Source: G963676795 sp963677215 (lineage in GTDB: Bacteria > Desulfobacterota > Desulfuromonadia > Desulfuromonadales > Geopsychrobacteraceae). Taken from it: 64,000 nt of DNA. The notes beneath the pieces are model-generated. The model did no database searches. It was not told where the DNA came from and worked only from the letters and a program-made list of their open reading frames with translations. Numbering within the stretch: the first letter of the stretch is position 1; every line of letters starts with the position of its first letter. The stretch is from positions 1,364,001-1,428,000 of the forward strand of contig OY781919.1 of assembly GCA_963677215.1 (NCBI GenBank). Reading direction: 5' to 3'. Below are positions 7,265 through 14,125 of the stretch, piece after piece. The translations under genes were made by a program, and so were the position numbers.

Positions 7265-7561
7265 ATGTCTGAATTCGCATTCAAGCCGGACCGTTACATT
7301 TCATTCAAGGGGATCGAAGAAGAAAAGAACAGCTCGGAGCTGATCCGCATGCTGCGCTTGCACATCGATGACCCGGAAAAGACCAACCCCTTCTGGGAGA
7401 AGTACAAGCAGATGCTCGCCGATGCCGAAAGCGGCAGGTCGGGCAAGGACTACCTGTTCCTGATTCACAGCTACATCAACAATCTGTTCGAATTTTTTGA
7501 GGAGATGGAAGATGACGCGGCGCTTGCCCTGCTGCACAAGATCGAGGTCGAGTGTTGTTGA
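7265..7561 (+). CDS. cowN: CowN, nitrogen-fixation sustaining protein under CO
   Basis: 98 aa, the usual CowN length. It carries the family pattern: DRYISFKGI near the N-terminus, MLRLHIDDPEKTNPFWEKY, LFLIHSYINNLFEFFEEM, and a C-terminal KIEVECC. CowN is a small cytoplasmic protein that lets nitrogenase keep working in the presence of carbon monoxide. The start follows AAAGGAGTGAAACC, a strong ribosome site. It is 100 bp downstream of the CooA-like regulator and preceded by the CooA-type operator. The gene implies a nitrogenase elsewhere in the genome. Confidence 0.92.
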   Translation: MSEFAFKPDRYISFKGIEEEKNSSELIRMLRLHIDDPEKTNPFWEKYKQMLADAESGRSGKDYLFLIHSYINNLFEFFEEMEDDAALALLHKIEVECC

Positions 7562-7628
7562 TTGCAACCCCGCAAGCTGCTGTGAAAAGGCGCACCGGGC
7601 AATGGCGCCCGCACTTTACTGTTTGTCC

Positions 7629-7988
7629 CTAGATTCGTTCCAGCTCTTCCAGGGTCCGCTCGGTCTGCTTGTCTCCGGTATTGATGACGGATTGAGGTTC
7701 AAACAGCATGACCTGAACCTCCTCTTCAGCGACCGGAAGATGTTCGACGCCGCGCGGAATGATGAAGAACTGCCCCTCTTCAAGGTCAATATCCTGCTCC
7801 CTGAGCCTGATTGTGAGCCTGCCCTTGATGACCATGAACATCTCATCTTCGTTCTCATGACAATGCCAGAGAAACTCGCCTTTGAGCTTGGCCAGCTTGA
7901 TGTATTGGCCGTTGAGCTCGCCAACGATTCTGGGCTGCCAGTGCTCGTTAAACAGAGAAAACTTTTCCGTCAGATCAACCTTGTACAT
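7629..7988 (-). CDS. Single-domain cupin protein
   Basis: 119 aa. The metal-binding cupin motif 1 is visible as WHCHENEDEMFMVIKGRLTI (H-x-H-x4-E) and motif 2 as GQFFIIPRGVEHLPVA (P-x-G-x2-H). The protein is a small stand-alone cupin; family members range from isomerases to sensors, so no reaction can be assigned. It is convergent with cowN and 23 bp downstream of the YhcH-family gene, with which it is probably co-transcribed. Confidence 0.85.
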   Translation of the reverse strand: MYKVDLTEKFSLFNEHWQPRIVGELNGQYIKLAKLKGEFLWHCHENEDEMFMVIKGRLTIRLREQDIDLEEGQFFIIPRGVEHLPVAEEEVQVMLFEPQSVINTGDKQTERTLEELERI

Positions 7989-8011
7989 AATCTCCCCCCG
8001 GTGGTTGCTGC

Positions 8012-8479
8012 TCAGCGCAAGAGCTCCAGGTTTATCTTCACGACCACTTTTTTGATCCGCTCAGCCTTATCGTCGATCATCAGGCCAGGCATATGGGCAT
8101 CCTGAGGAAAGAGCATGATAAAGGTTCCGGGCTGTGCATTGATACTTACCGGGCCCGGGAAGGTGCGTTTGTAGAACTCGGCATCCTTTGTTTCATCATA
8201 CGGAACATCGACCATAAGCTCATCTTTTGAAAAACACTCGAATCTTTCAGCGCCAACGAGCACGGCCTGGATGTCAAGGTACTTTCGGTGTGTCTCAAGT
8301 AGCGCAAGCTCCGGACTTTTTGTCTCATAGCTCATAACGATGGCAAAGATATCATCGCCCTGGAGCGGGTAGCGTTTTTCTTCTGCCTCGGGAGTGAGAC
8401 CGTTTAAAAAGTCGAAAGCAAGTTTCCATGCCGGGCCGGATTGATAAAGATTCCAGTTGGCCAAATTATCTATGATCAT
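8012..8479 (-). CDS. YhcH/YjgK/YiaL family protein
   Basis: 155 aa. It shows the family pattern MIIDNLANW, a central ETHRKYLDIQAVLVGAERF, then PGTFIMLFPQDAHMPGL with the conserved PxDxHxPG, and the C-terminal KKVVVKI. These cupin-like proteins are associated with sugar or sialic-acid catabolism (anomerase-like), although the reaction in most members is unproven. It precedes the single-domain cupin gene by 23 bp on the same strand. Confidence 0.9.
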   Translation of the reverse strand: MIIDNLANWNLYQSGPAWKLAFDFLNGLTPEAEEKRYPLQGDDIFAIVMSYETKSPELALLETHRKYLDIQAVLVGAERFECFSKDELMVDVPYDETKDAEFYKRTFPGPVSINAQPGTFIMLFPQDAHMPGLMIDDKAERIKKVVVKINLELLR

Positions 8480-8634
8480 GAAATGAAGTCATCCTGTCTG
8501 TTAATGTCCTGAAGGGTGGCACAGGGCGAGCCTGCGAAAGCCACCCGGACATGCAAATTAAAATCTGCTGCAGATACCGTCAAGTTGTTCGGTTTTTCAT
8601 ATACCGCAGGCTGTTGAAACAACGCTCTGCGTCG

Positions 8635-9102
8635 TCAGACATCCCGCGCAATCATCAGCACTTCATCGGCTGAGTAGAGGTTTGTTATGGTCGCCTCGAC
8701 CTCGGCTCCAAGGGTCTTCCGGTAGAGCCGTTGGGCCCTGTTGTCCGCCCGCGTGGTGACCATGATGTGCTTGAGAACCGCACTTCGTTCTGAAAGCTGC
8801 TTCCGCACCAGTGGTAACGAATCTGCGATGAGCCTGCCCCCTGTGCCCTGTCCCTGTCTGTCCGGCGAAACGGCAAGCTGTTCCAGCTCAAGCACAACCT
8901 CCGGCCTGAAACCGCTTTTCTGGGTCCAGAGGATATAGCCGACAAGCGTTTCGTCAATTTCGGCAACAAAGCAAAGGAAGCGCGGAAAGGCCTTCAGATT
9001 GCAGGCCAGCCATTCATAAGACAACTGTTGCCGGACAAAAGCGTTCTTATGAATGAGTGCAGCCTTGCACAGGTCCGCTTCTTTCATGAAGCGTATGTTC
9101 AC
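8635..9102 (-). CDS. GNAT family N-acetyltransferase
   Basis: 155 aa. The acetyl-CoA binding motif is seen in LEQLAVSPDRQGQGTGGRLI (Q/R-x2-G-x-G), followed by the GNAT helix and a C-terminal NRAQRLYRKTLGAE. The N-terminus MNIRFMKEADL is typical. It should transfer acetyl from acetyl-CoA to an amine; the substrate is unknown. It stands alone on the minus strand between the YhcH gene and a lipoprotein gene. Confidence 0.88.
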   Translation of the reverse strand: MNIRFMKEADLCKAALIHKNAFVRQQLSYEWLACNLKAFPRFLCFVAEIDETLVGYILWTQKSGFRPEVVLELEQLAVSPDRQGQGTGGRLIADSLPLVRKQLSERSAVLKHIMVTTRADNRAQRLYRKTLGAEVEATITNLYSADEVLMIARDV

Positions 9103-9155
9103 AACCCCCCTCCAGTCTGATTGATTGTGTCGCTTAGCTTGCGGCCGGTGTTTTG

Positions 9156-9566
9156 CTACCTGATGCTGGCTTTCATATGTTTTGTATATGACCTGTTCAG
9201 GTAACCAATCCAGCGTCTCAGCAGATCACCCTCATCCTTCGACAGCACCTGACCAGGCGTTCTGATCAGCTCGACCGAGCCGTTTTTGTTGACGCTGGCC
9301 AGAACCTCGGAGCAATGTTCGCCCCTGGCGCAGACTTCAGCGGTAATCGTGCTGTTTTGCTCGTCAATGTTGTGAATCGCCCACCCGCGATCGTTAAAGG
9401 ATGCCAGCAGCGCTTGCATCGACTTGTTCTGGATATCTTCAGACTGATCGCCCAGGATCGACTGGGGGTACATCACATGGGGTTTGTCGGCCAGATATTG
9501 CGAAGGGGCGCACCCGGAAATGGCCAGCAGAGTGACGATCGCGATGATTATGCTTTTGATATACAT
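9156..9566 (-). CDS. Small lipoprotein of unknown function
   Basis: 136 aa from the ATG at 9566 (MYIKS), chosen because GGAG lies 6 bases upstream and a lipoprotein signal follows: hydrophobic IIIAIVTLLAISG then Cys19 as the lipidation site (lipobox AISGC). An ATG 12 bases earlier would spoil this spacing. The mature part has an even polarity and two further cysteines (EVCARGEHCSEV). No family was recognised. It lies immediately beyond the outer end of the integron array, whose decayed attC abuts its promoter region. Confidence 0.75.
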   Translation of the reverse strand: MYIKSIIIAIVTLLAISGCAPSQYLADKPHVMYPQSILGDQSEDIQNKSMQALLASFNDRGWAIHNIDEQNSTITAEVCARGEHCSEVLASVNKNGSVELIRTPGQVLSKDEGDLLRRWIGYLNRSYTKHMKASIR

Positions 9567-9579
9567 CTTGAACTCCATG

Positions 9580-9655
9580 GGAAATAATGACAAATCAGCC
9601 CAGCATTTATTCTTTGCAGAGATAAACGCTAGTGGCTTGATTTTGTTGTTAACAG
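9580..9655 (-). other. Degenerate attC at the distal end of the array (cassette 6)
   Basis: Minus strand CTGTTAAC (9655-9648) differs by one base from the CTGCTAAC expected as the 1L core of cassette 6, which begins GTTAGCAG. The inner pair is kept: AAATCAAGCC against GGGCTGATTT with one extra unpaired base, as in other attC sites. The outer GTTRRRY core is not recognisable. The array appears to end here. Confidence 0.6.
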
Positions 9656-9658
9656 CGG

Positions 9659-10222
9659 TCAAGTACAGAGCGTGAGCAGATGTTCTGTATTGATCACTGT
9701 TGCGTATTCGCCTTGCAAGTTTGCCAGCGACAAGGCATGAACGTCTTCAGCAGGGTGAAGTTTGCCGTTAATGTCTATCTTGTCAAATGTTGCCGTAGCG
9801 TCAGAAATGACGAAAGTGTTAAATCCCAGATTTCCTGCAACGCGTACAGTGGCCTCGACAGAATTGTTGGTGATGACACCGACAACAACACATGTGCTAA
9901 TGTCCTTATTTCTTAAGTCTTTTTCAAGCGATGTTCCGATAAAGGCACAATTGACCGATTTCTCAACTATATTCTCACCGTTGTTTGGAGCGACGATATC
10001 TTTGAAATCGCATCCGACTTGACCGGGGCGATAGGTTGAACCTGGTTCAGTAGAAACATGCTTTATATGGAAGACAGGCCGTTTTGATATGCGCCATCTC
10101 TGTAAAATCCTGGCGATATTTTCTTCCGCAACAGGATTGTTGCGCCGCCCCCAACTGGGATGGTCGATTGCATTTTGCAGATCGACAATAATAAGAGCTG
10201 CGTTCTCTGGGATATTTATCAA
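9659..10222 (-). CDS. Isochorismatase-fold protein lacking the catalytic cysteine (cassette 6)
   Basis: 187 aa from a TTG at 10222. That start is chosen because AGGA of the attC core boundary (GTTAGCAGGA) sits about 6 bases upstream; longer versions would begin inside the attC. The fold is clear: AALIIVDLQNAID (catalytic Asp), VEKSVNCAFIGTSLEKDL (catalytic Lys), and GVITNNSVEATVRVAGNLGF. In active hydrolases the last block has Cys as nucleophile (TNxCV); here a TCT codon gives Ser. Hydrolysis by the usual mechanism is therefore doubtful. It is the outermost cassette gene of the integron. Ser variants may form a subfamily with another role. Confidence 0.8.
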   Translation of the reverse strand: MINIPENAALIIVDLQNAIDHPSWGRRNNPVAEENIARILQRWRISKRPVFHIKHVSTEPGSTYRPGQVGCDFKDIVAPNNGENIVEKSVNCAFIGTSLEKDLRNKDISTCVVVGVITNNSVEATVRVAGNLGFNTFVISDATATFDKIDINGKLHPAEDVHALSLANLQGEYATVINTEHLLTLCT

Positions 10223-10231
10223 AGTCTTTCC

Positions 10232-10337
10232 TGCTAACGGCTTGGATAACCGGCGGCGACGCGAGTTTACGTGTACCACCGAAGCATTCGGGTATTTGCA
10301 GAGCTATTTTCCGTCCGCGTTAATTCGATTGTTATGC
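10232..10337 (-). other. attC site 5 (end of the 290-aa cassette)
   Basis: Minus strand 1L core GCATAAC (10337-10331) and 1R core GTTAGCA (10238-10232), with internal GCGGACGGAAAATAGCTCTG and CCGGTTATCCAAG arms. The 106-bp length matches the other sites. The 1L core GGCATAAC complements the start of its own cassette (GTTATGCC). Confidence 0.88.
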
Positions 10338-10342
10338 CCCAA

Positions 10343-11215
10343 CTACGTTGGACCGTATCGCAGGACAAAGAAAAATCCATTTTTCTCGTCAAGAAGACCG
10401 AGATCTAAATAGTTGAGATGCCATTTCACTTTTGGTTTTGGTGGGATCTCAAGATTTTTGTTTTCGTACAAGCTTTTGATAAATTCTTTCTGGTCAAGTT
10501 GAGGGTCAATTTCCCTAACAACGGAAGCATAGTCTATTGCAATGTTTACATGATTTAATGCATGTCCTGATGTTGTGATCATAGACGGAGCAATGATACT
10601 CCCTTGGGGAAGCCCTAGACGATTTCTTTTATCAAAAATCTTCCAGAGGCGCTCGCGTTCACTTGTTAGGCGTGTAGAACCAGATTGATGTTTTTCAAAA
10701 ACAGAGTGATCAAAGAACGCTACCATATTAAACTTTTCTCTAGTGATATGAGCAAAGATAACATCATCTGTTCTTTCAACGTGACCAGAAGCTTCCAATT
10801 TGGTGCCAAGATGGAAATGGTGATATCCCATAACATTAAGCAAAAAGTCTTTGTCGGCCCATTTGTCAACATTGGCAACCTTTTCAGACGATGCTGGTGT
10901 GTAGCCTCTGCTGTGTACTTGAAGTGATAGGTGCGGAGTTAAGTCTTGACCATTTCTGACTTTTTCAAGAAATGATTCTATTTGGGGTTTATGTTTAGAC
11001 CAGCGATGGTCACTTAACGCTGCAGGCTCAATTTGGACCTTTCTTTTCCGATTGGCTACATACCTACAGGCCCAATTTGTATAGTCAATAAATAAGGAAC
11101 TTAGTGATTTTGCCTCCAAAAATTCTTTTGTCTCTTTGTTGTTTGGAAATTTAGGTATTTCCTTAATGATCGTCTGCTTGAATTTTTTTATTCTACTTGT
11201 CTCAATAAGATTCAT
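10343..11215 (-). CDS. Integron cassette 5 protein of unknown function (290 aa)
   Basis: 290 aa from the ATG at 11215, ten bases after the attC core; an upstream frame runs through the attC and is discarded. It is soluble, basic (KKFKQTIIKEIPKF, NRKRKVQ) and low in GC compared with the core chromosome. The most striking region is YHHFHLG followed by RTDDVIFAHITREKFNMVAF and FDHSVFE. Together these histidines and acidic residues could form a metal or nuclease-like site, but I do not recognise the family. It ends VLRYGPT just inside its attC. Cassette placement suggests a dispensable, possibly defensive or stress role; this is inference. Confidence 0.75.
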   Translation of the reverse strand: MNLIETSRIKKFKQTIIKEIPKFPNNKETKEFLEAKSLSSLFIDYTNWACRYVANRKRKVQIEPAALSDHRWSKHKPQIESFLEKVRNGQDLTPHLSLQVHSRGYTPASSEKVANVDKWADKDFLLNVMGYHHFHLGTKLEASGHVERTDDVIFAHITREKFNMVAFFDHSVFEKHQSGSTRLTSERERLWKIFDKRNRLGLPQGSIIAPSMITTSGHALNHVNIAIDYASVVREIDPQLDQKEFIKSLYENKNLEIPPKPKVKWHLNYLDLGLLDEKNGFFFVLRYGPT

Positions 11216-11224
11216 AATTTTTAG

Positions 11225-11330
11225 GCATAACGGTTTTGCATAACCGGTGGCGGTGATGCGTTTCAAATTTGTAGAAATCTTGCGAGTTTCGCCCAACCCC
11301 GTCCCCATCCGGTTAATGCGATGGTTAGGT
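11225..11330 (-). other. attC site 4 (end of the protease cassette)
   Basis: Minus strand 1L core ACCTAAC (11330-11324) and 1R core GTTATGC (11231-11225), 106 bp apart. The protease stop codon TAA (11327-11325) lies within the 1L core, a common arrangement in cassettes. The internal sequence is more divergent than sites 1-3. Confidence 0.87.
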
Positions 11331-12088
11331 CTTCCACTCGCTTAAAGTGCGTAAGAATTGAAGTGAAATCCCCATTGTTGATCCAGAAGGCACTTTCAAA
11401 TTTGGAGTTTCTTCAAAGGGAACCTTAGTGATGGCACGCTCAGTTATTATGCCTACTGCAACTCCATTTTTATTGACTACAGGCCCACCACTTGCTCCCG
11501 AATGTATCCCATTGTCCACGTAGAAAATGTCCAGTTCTATAGGACTTATGAGACTTTTTGATTCAAATATTCCTCTTTTAACATTGCCAACAATGCCTCT
11601 TTTTATCATAAGGCTCATCATGTCAGCATCGTAACCTTTTTTCATAGCTTCAGAGAACTCCTTGAGACCAGGGGTTCCTTTTTTTATTAGAGTTTGAAGC
11701 ATAAAAGGAAGTTCAATTTCGTCAGAAAAACCAGCTAGAAAAAGCTCTTCTCCTAGTCGAGGCGGATTGACATTGGCCTGCAAGACAGGAAAATTAATGT
11801 TTTTCTTTTCGAGGGGAATAAGTATCGCAACATCTATTTGTATTGGACGGCTAAATGTTTCATTAGCTATTGTCATTCCACAAATAGCTACCTTGTACTG
11901 CAATAATGGACCGCCTTGAAATTTTACAAAAATATTAACATTGGGATCAGTAACATCATCTTGCTTGATTGGTAACCTTCCTGTTACGACATGAGCCGCA
12001 GTCATAACCGTGTAACCATCCCTTAAAATAGGGCCAGCAATTTTTAGAGTTTTCCCGCATACTCGATCAGTCAAGGGAGGGCACACCA

Positions 12089-12355
12089 GTGCGGAAAACT
12101 CGATTCAAAGAAACGCAGATCGTCAAGATTCTCAAAGAAGTTGAAGCCGGTCGAACCGTTAAAGATGTTTGCCGTGAACACGGCATTTCCGATGCGACCT
12201 ACTACAACTGGAAATCAAAATACGGCGGCATGGAAGCCTCCGATATCAAGCGCCTCAAAGAAGTCGAAGAAGAGAACCGCAAGCTCAAACAGATGTTTGC
12301 CGATCTCAGCCTCGAAAACAGAGCGCTGAAAGATATCATCGAAAAAAAGCTCTGA
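12089..12355 (+). CDS. IS3-family transposase OrfA
   Basis: 88 aa. It has the N-terminal helix-turn-helix of the family (FKETQIVKILKEVEAGRTV, VCREHGISDATYYNWKSKYGG) followed by a leucine-zipper-like coiled coil (LKEVEEENRKLKQMFADL). OrfA binds the IS ends and regulates transposition. A slippery run of seven A then G (12342-12349) just before the stop allows -1 frameshifting into orfB to make the OrfAB transposase. Confidence 0.93.
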   Translation: MRKTRFKETQIVKILKEVEAGRTVKDVCREHGISDATYYNWKSKYGGMEASDIKRLKEVEEENRKLKQMFADLSLENRALKDIIEKKL

Positions 12356-12405
12356 CGCCGACGGAGAAGCGTGAACTGGTCGATTACGCCAGACAGCGGC
12401 ATCGC

Positions 12406-13167
12406 TTGAGCCAGCGAGCTGCCTGCAATGCATTATCCTTGAGTAGATCGGTCTATAGTTATCGGCCGAAGCCCAACAAGGATCAGCTGGTTATCGAGCT
12501 ACTTCAGGAACTTGCCGAAAAATACCCTCGCTATGGGTTTAGCAAGCTTTTTGATCTTATTCGTCGGCGGGGGCACAGATGGAACCACAAGCGTGTCCAT
12601 CGTGTTTATTGCCATTTGAAGCTGAACTTTCGCCGTAAGGGCAAGAAGCGATTGCCGATTCGTAATCCACAGCCCCTGTCGGTGCCTGCTCAGGCCAACC
12701 ACTGTTGGTCCATAGATTTTATGAGTGATGCCCTTTGGTGTGGGCGTCGATTTCGGACCTTTAACGTGATCGACGACTTCAACCGCGAGGCCCTAGCGAT
12801 CGAAGTCGACTTAAATTTGCCTGCAGAGCGGGTCATTCGCACGCTGGAGAGGATCGTTTCCTGGCGAGGCTATCCGGCAAAGCTACGCATGGATAACGGT
12901 CCAGAATTTATTTCGCTGAAACTGTCGGCCTGGGCTGAAGACAACAATGTCGAGCTAGAATTCATCAAGCCCGGCAAGCCAACTCAGAATTCATACATCG
13001 AACGCTTCAACCGAACCTTTCGTGATGAGATTCTGGATTATTACGTTTTTCATCGTTTGTCTGAGGTTCGCGAAGTCACCGATAAATGGATTATCGAATA
13101 CAACGAAATCAGGCCCCATGATTCACTGGGGAAGCTGACGCCAAAAGAATATTTGGAAGCGCAATAG
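12406..13167 (+). CDS. IS3-family transposase OrfB (DDE integrase core)
   Basis: 253 aa as an independent reading frame; the frame is open upstream to about 12343, so it is normally expressed as the OrfAB fusion by -1 frameshifting. The retroviral-integrase-like DDE core is complete: WSIDFMSDALW (first Asp), RMDNGPEFIS (second Asp) and SYIERFNRTFRDEIL (Glu), with the C-terminal NEIRPHDSLGKLTPKEYL typical of IS3. The element looks intact and so may still be active. Confidence 0.93.
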   Translation: MSQRAACNALSLSRSVYSYRPKPNKDQLVIELLQELAEKYPRYGFSKLFDLIRRRGHRWNHKRVHRVYCHLKLNFRRKGKKRLPIRNPQPLSVPAQANHCWSIDFMSDALWCGRRFRTFNVIDDFNREALAIEVDLNLPAERVIRTLERIVSWRGYPAKLRMDNGPEFISLKLSAWAEDNNVELEFIKPGKPTQNSYIERFNRTFRDEILDYYVFHRLSEVREVTDKWIIEYNEIRPHDSLGKLTPKEYLEAQ

Positions 13168-13345
13168 ATCACCGGGAAACTCTATGAATCGGTGGCCCTA
13201 AAAGAGGGAGCTTTACAACCGCACCGGTAGGTAAAAAGCAAAAGCCTGTTCCATCACTGATTTTTTCATCATTTTCAAAAACAGTTACGTAGCAAGTTGC
13301 TGTTTGGATTTTTCTATACAACTGTTGATACATATAAATTCCGTG

Positions 13346-13451
13346 GCCTAACCGGTCTTGATAAGCCGCGGCGTAGTGCCTTTTCAAGCTGGTAGAAAGC
13401 TTTACGAATATTGCAGAGCTATCAACCGTCGGCTTGATTTCATGGTTAGGG
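13346..13451 (-). other. attC site 3 (end of the toxin-antitoxin cassette)
   Basis: Minus strand 1L core CCCTAAC (13451-13445) and 1R core GTTAGGC (13352-13346), 106 bp. It is very similar to site 2 along its whole length (GATAAGCCGCGGCGTAGTGCC and GAGCTATCAACCGTCGGCTT on the plus strand), showing the array-specific attC homogeneity of chromosomal integrons. Confidence 0.92.
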
Positions 13452-13461
13452 CGTGTTACTG

Positions 13462-13480
13462 TGTACCGAAGTTCGGTACA
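13462..13480 (+). promoter_or_regulatory. Palindromic operator of the yefM-yoeB pair
   Basis: A perfect palindrome TGTACCGAAGTTCGGTACA (9-bp arms around one base) lies 17 bp upstream of the antitoxin ATG. YefM-YoeB of E. coli binds TGTACA-type palindromes, so this is the likely autoregulatory site and shows that the pair has its own promoter inside the cassette. Confidence 0.75.
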
Positions 13481-13496
13481 TGATTGGAGGTGCCCT

Positions 13497-13769
13497 ATGG
13501 AAACTATCAGTGTAAATCAGTTTCGTGCCAACATAAAAGATTTTGTCGAACAAGCTGCCAATGAACATGAGCCACTCAAAGTAACCCGCCGCAGTGGCGG
13601 CGATTTTATTGTTATGAGTGCGGAAGATTGGGAGCGTGATCAGGAAACCCTTTACGTACTCCAAAATTCCAGTTTGATGAAGCAAATTGCTGAGTCTTCT
13701 CGTACTCATGCAGAGCGTTCCGGTTACACACCAACGGACGGAGAACTGAATGAGATCCTTGGTGTTTGA
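13497..13769 (+). CDS. yefM: YefM/Phd-type antitoxin (cassette 3)
   Basis: 90 aa from the ATG at 13497, which follows TTGGAGG by 6 bases. The N-terminus METISVNQFRANIKDFVEQ is the Phd/YefM DNA-binding fold; the middle LKVTRRSGGDFIVMSAEDWE is family typical, and the acidic C-terminal tail should wrap the toxin. It overlaps the toxin gene by 20 bp. It reads opposite to the other cassettes, as toxin-antitoxin cassettes in chromosomal integrons often do because they carry their own promoter. These pairs are thought to stabilise arrays. Confidence 0.93.
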   Translation: METISVNQFRANIKDFVEQAANEHEPLKVTRRSGGDFIVMSAEDWERDQETLYVLQNSSLMKQIAESSRTHAERSGYTPTDGELNEILGV

Positions 13770-14019
13770 AGGTAACACTTGGGTTGCATATGAAGAGCTC
13801 AGGACAAAAGACAAGCGTTTGCATAAAGCCCTATGTTCAATTCTGAAAGAGATGCTTCGGGGAGACCCGACAGTTGGAACGGGAAAACCCGAAGCACTTC
13901 GTCACAATCTTTCTGGTTTCTGGTCACGCCGCATAAGTCAAAAAGATCGCGTCATTTATAAATTCGATGACACTTATATCTACATTTTTGCAATTGGCGG
14001 TCATTACGATCAATTTTGA
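13750..14019 (+). CDS. yoeB: YoeB/Txe-type ribosome-dependent mRNA interferase toxin (cassette 3)
   Basis: 89 aa, family length. Features: LVFEGNTWVAYEEL at the N-terminus, LHKALCSILKEMLRGDP, GKPEALRHNLSGFWSRRI and RVIYKFDDTYIYIFAIGGHY, with the C-terminal His85-Tyr86 pair corresponding to catalytic residues of YoeB. It should cleave mRNA at the ribosome when free of antitoxin. The stop is 2 bp before the attC core of the neighbouring site, so the cassette is almost entirely coding plus operator. Confidence 0.93.
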   Translation: MRSLVFEGNTWVAYEELRTKDKRLHKALCSILKEMLRGDPTVGTGKPEALRHNLSGFWSRRISQKDRVIYKFDDTYIYIFAIGGHYDQF

Positions 14020-14020
14020 G

Positions 14021-14125
14021 CCCTAACGGTGTTGATAAGCCGCGGCGTAGTGCCTTCTCAAATTTGTAGAAAGCTTTACGAAAACCGCAGAGCTATCAAC
14101 CGTCGGCTTGATTGCATGGTTAGGC
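14021..14125 (-). other. attC site 2 (end of the PD-(D/E)xK cassette)
   Basis: Minus strand 1L core GCCTAAC (14125-14119) and 1R core GTTAGGG (14027-14021), 105 bp. The TAA stop of the cassette 2 gene is inside the 1L core. The extended 1L sequence TCTGCCTAAC exactly complements the cassette start GTTAGGCAGA. Confidence 0.93.

Larger units (their letters stand above)
12011..13217 (+). mobile_element. IS3-family insertion sequence, 1207 bp, with 4-bp target duplication
   Basis: The ends are imperfect inverted repeats: left TGTAACCATCCC...TAGGGCCA and right (reverse complement) TGTAAAGCTCCC...TAGGGCCA, each continuing to a shared TAGAGTTT and CCCG. The element is flanked by the direct repeat ACCG (12007-12010 and 13218-13221). 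It carries orfA and orfB in the -1 frame relation. I see no second copy in the window. Confidence 0.9.
11325..13333 (-). pseudogene. Trypsin-like serine protease cassette gene, interrupted by an IS3-family element
   Basis: The N-terminal part (13333-13218, MYQQLYRKIQ to GFCFLPTGA) and C-terminal part (12010-11325, from MTAAHVVTGR) are split by the IS. Removing 12011-13217 and one copy of the ACCG target duplication restores an exact reading frame of 265 aa reading GTGFCFLPTGAVMTAAHVV, a textbook trypsin-like core. The catalytic residues are the His of TAAHVV, an Asp in IDVAILIPL and the Ser of GIHSGASGGPVV. There is no signal peptide, so the intact enzyme was probably cytoplasmic, resembling trypsin-domain proteins of defence and stress systems. 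The seamless repair and intact flanks suggest a recent insertion. Confidence 0.88.

Noticed and set aside
13169..13387. Small independent protein at 13169-13387 (72 aa)
   Set aside because: It is the N-terminal fragment of the IS-interrupted protease read into the IS end, with an upstream part lying in attC.
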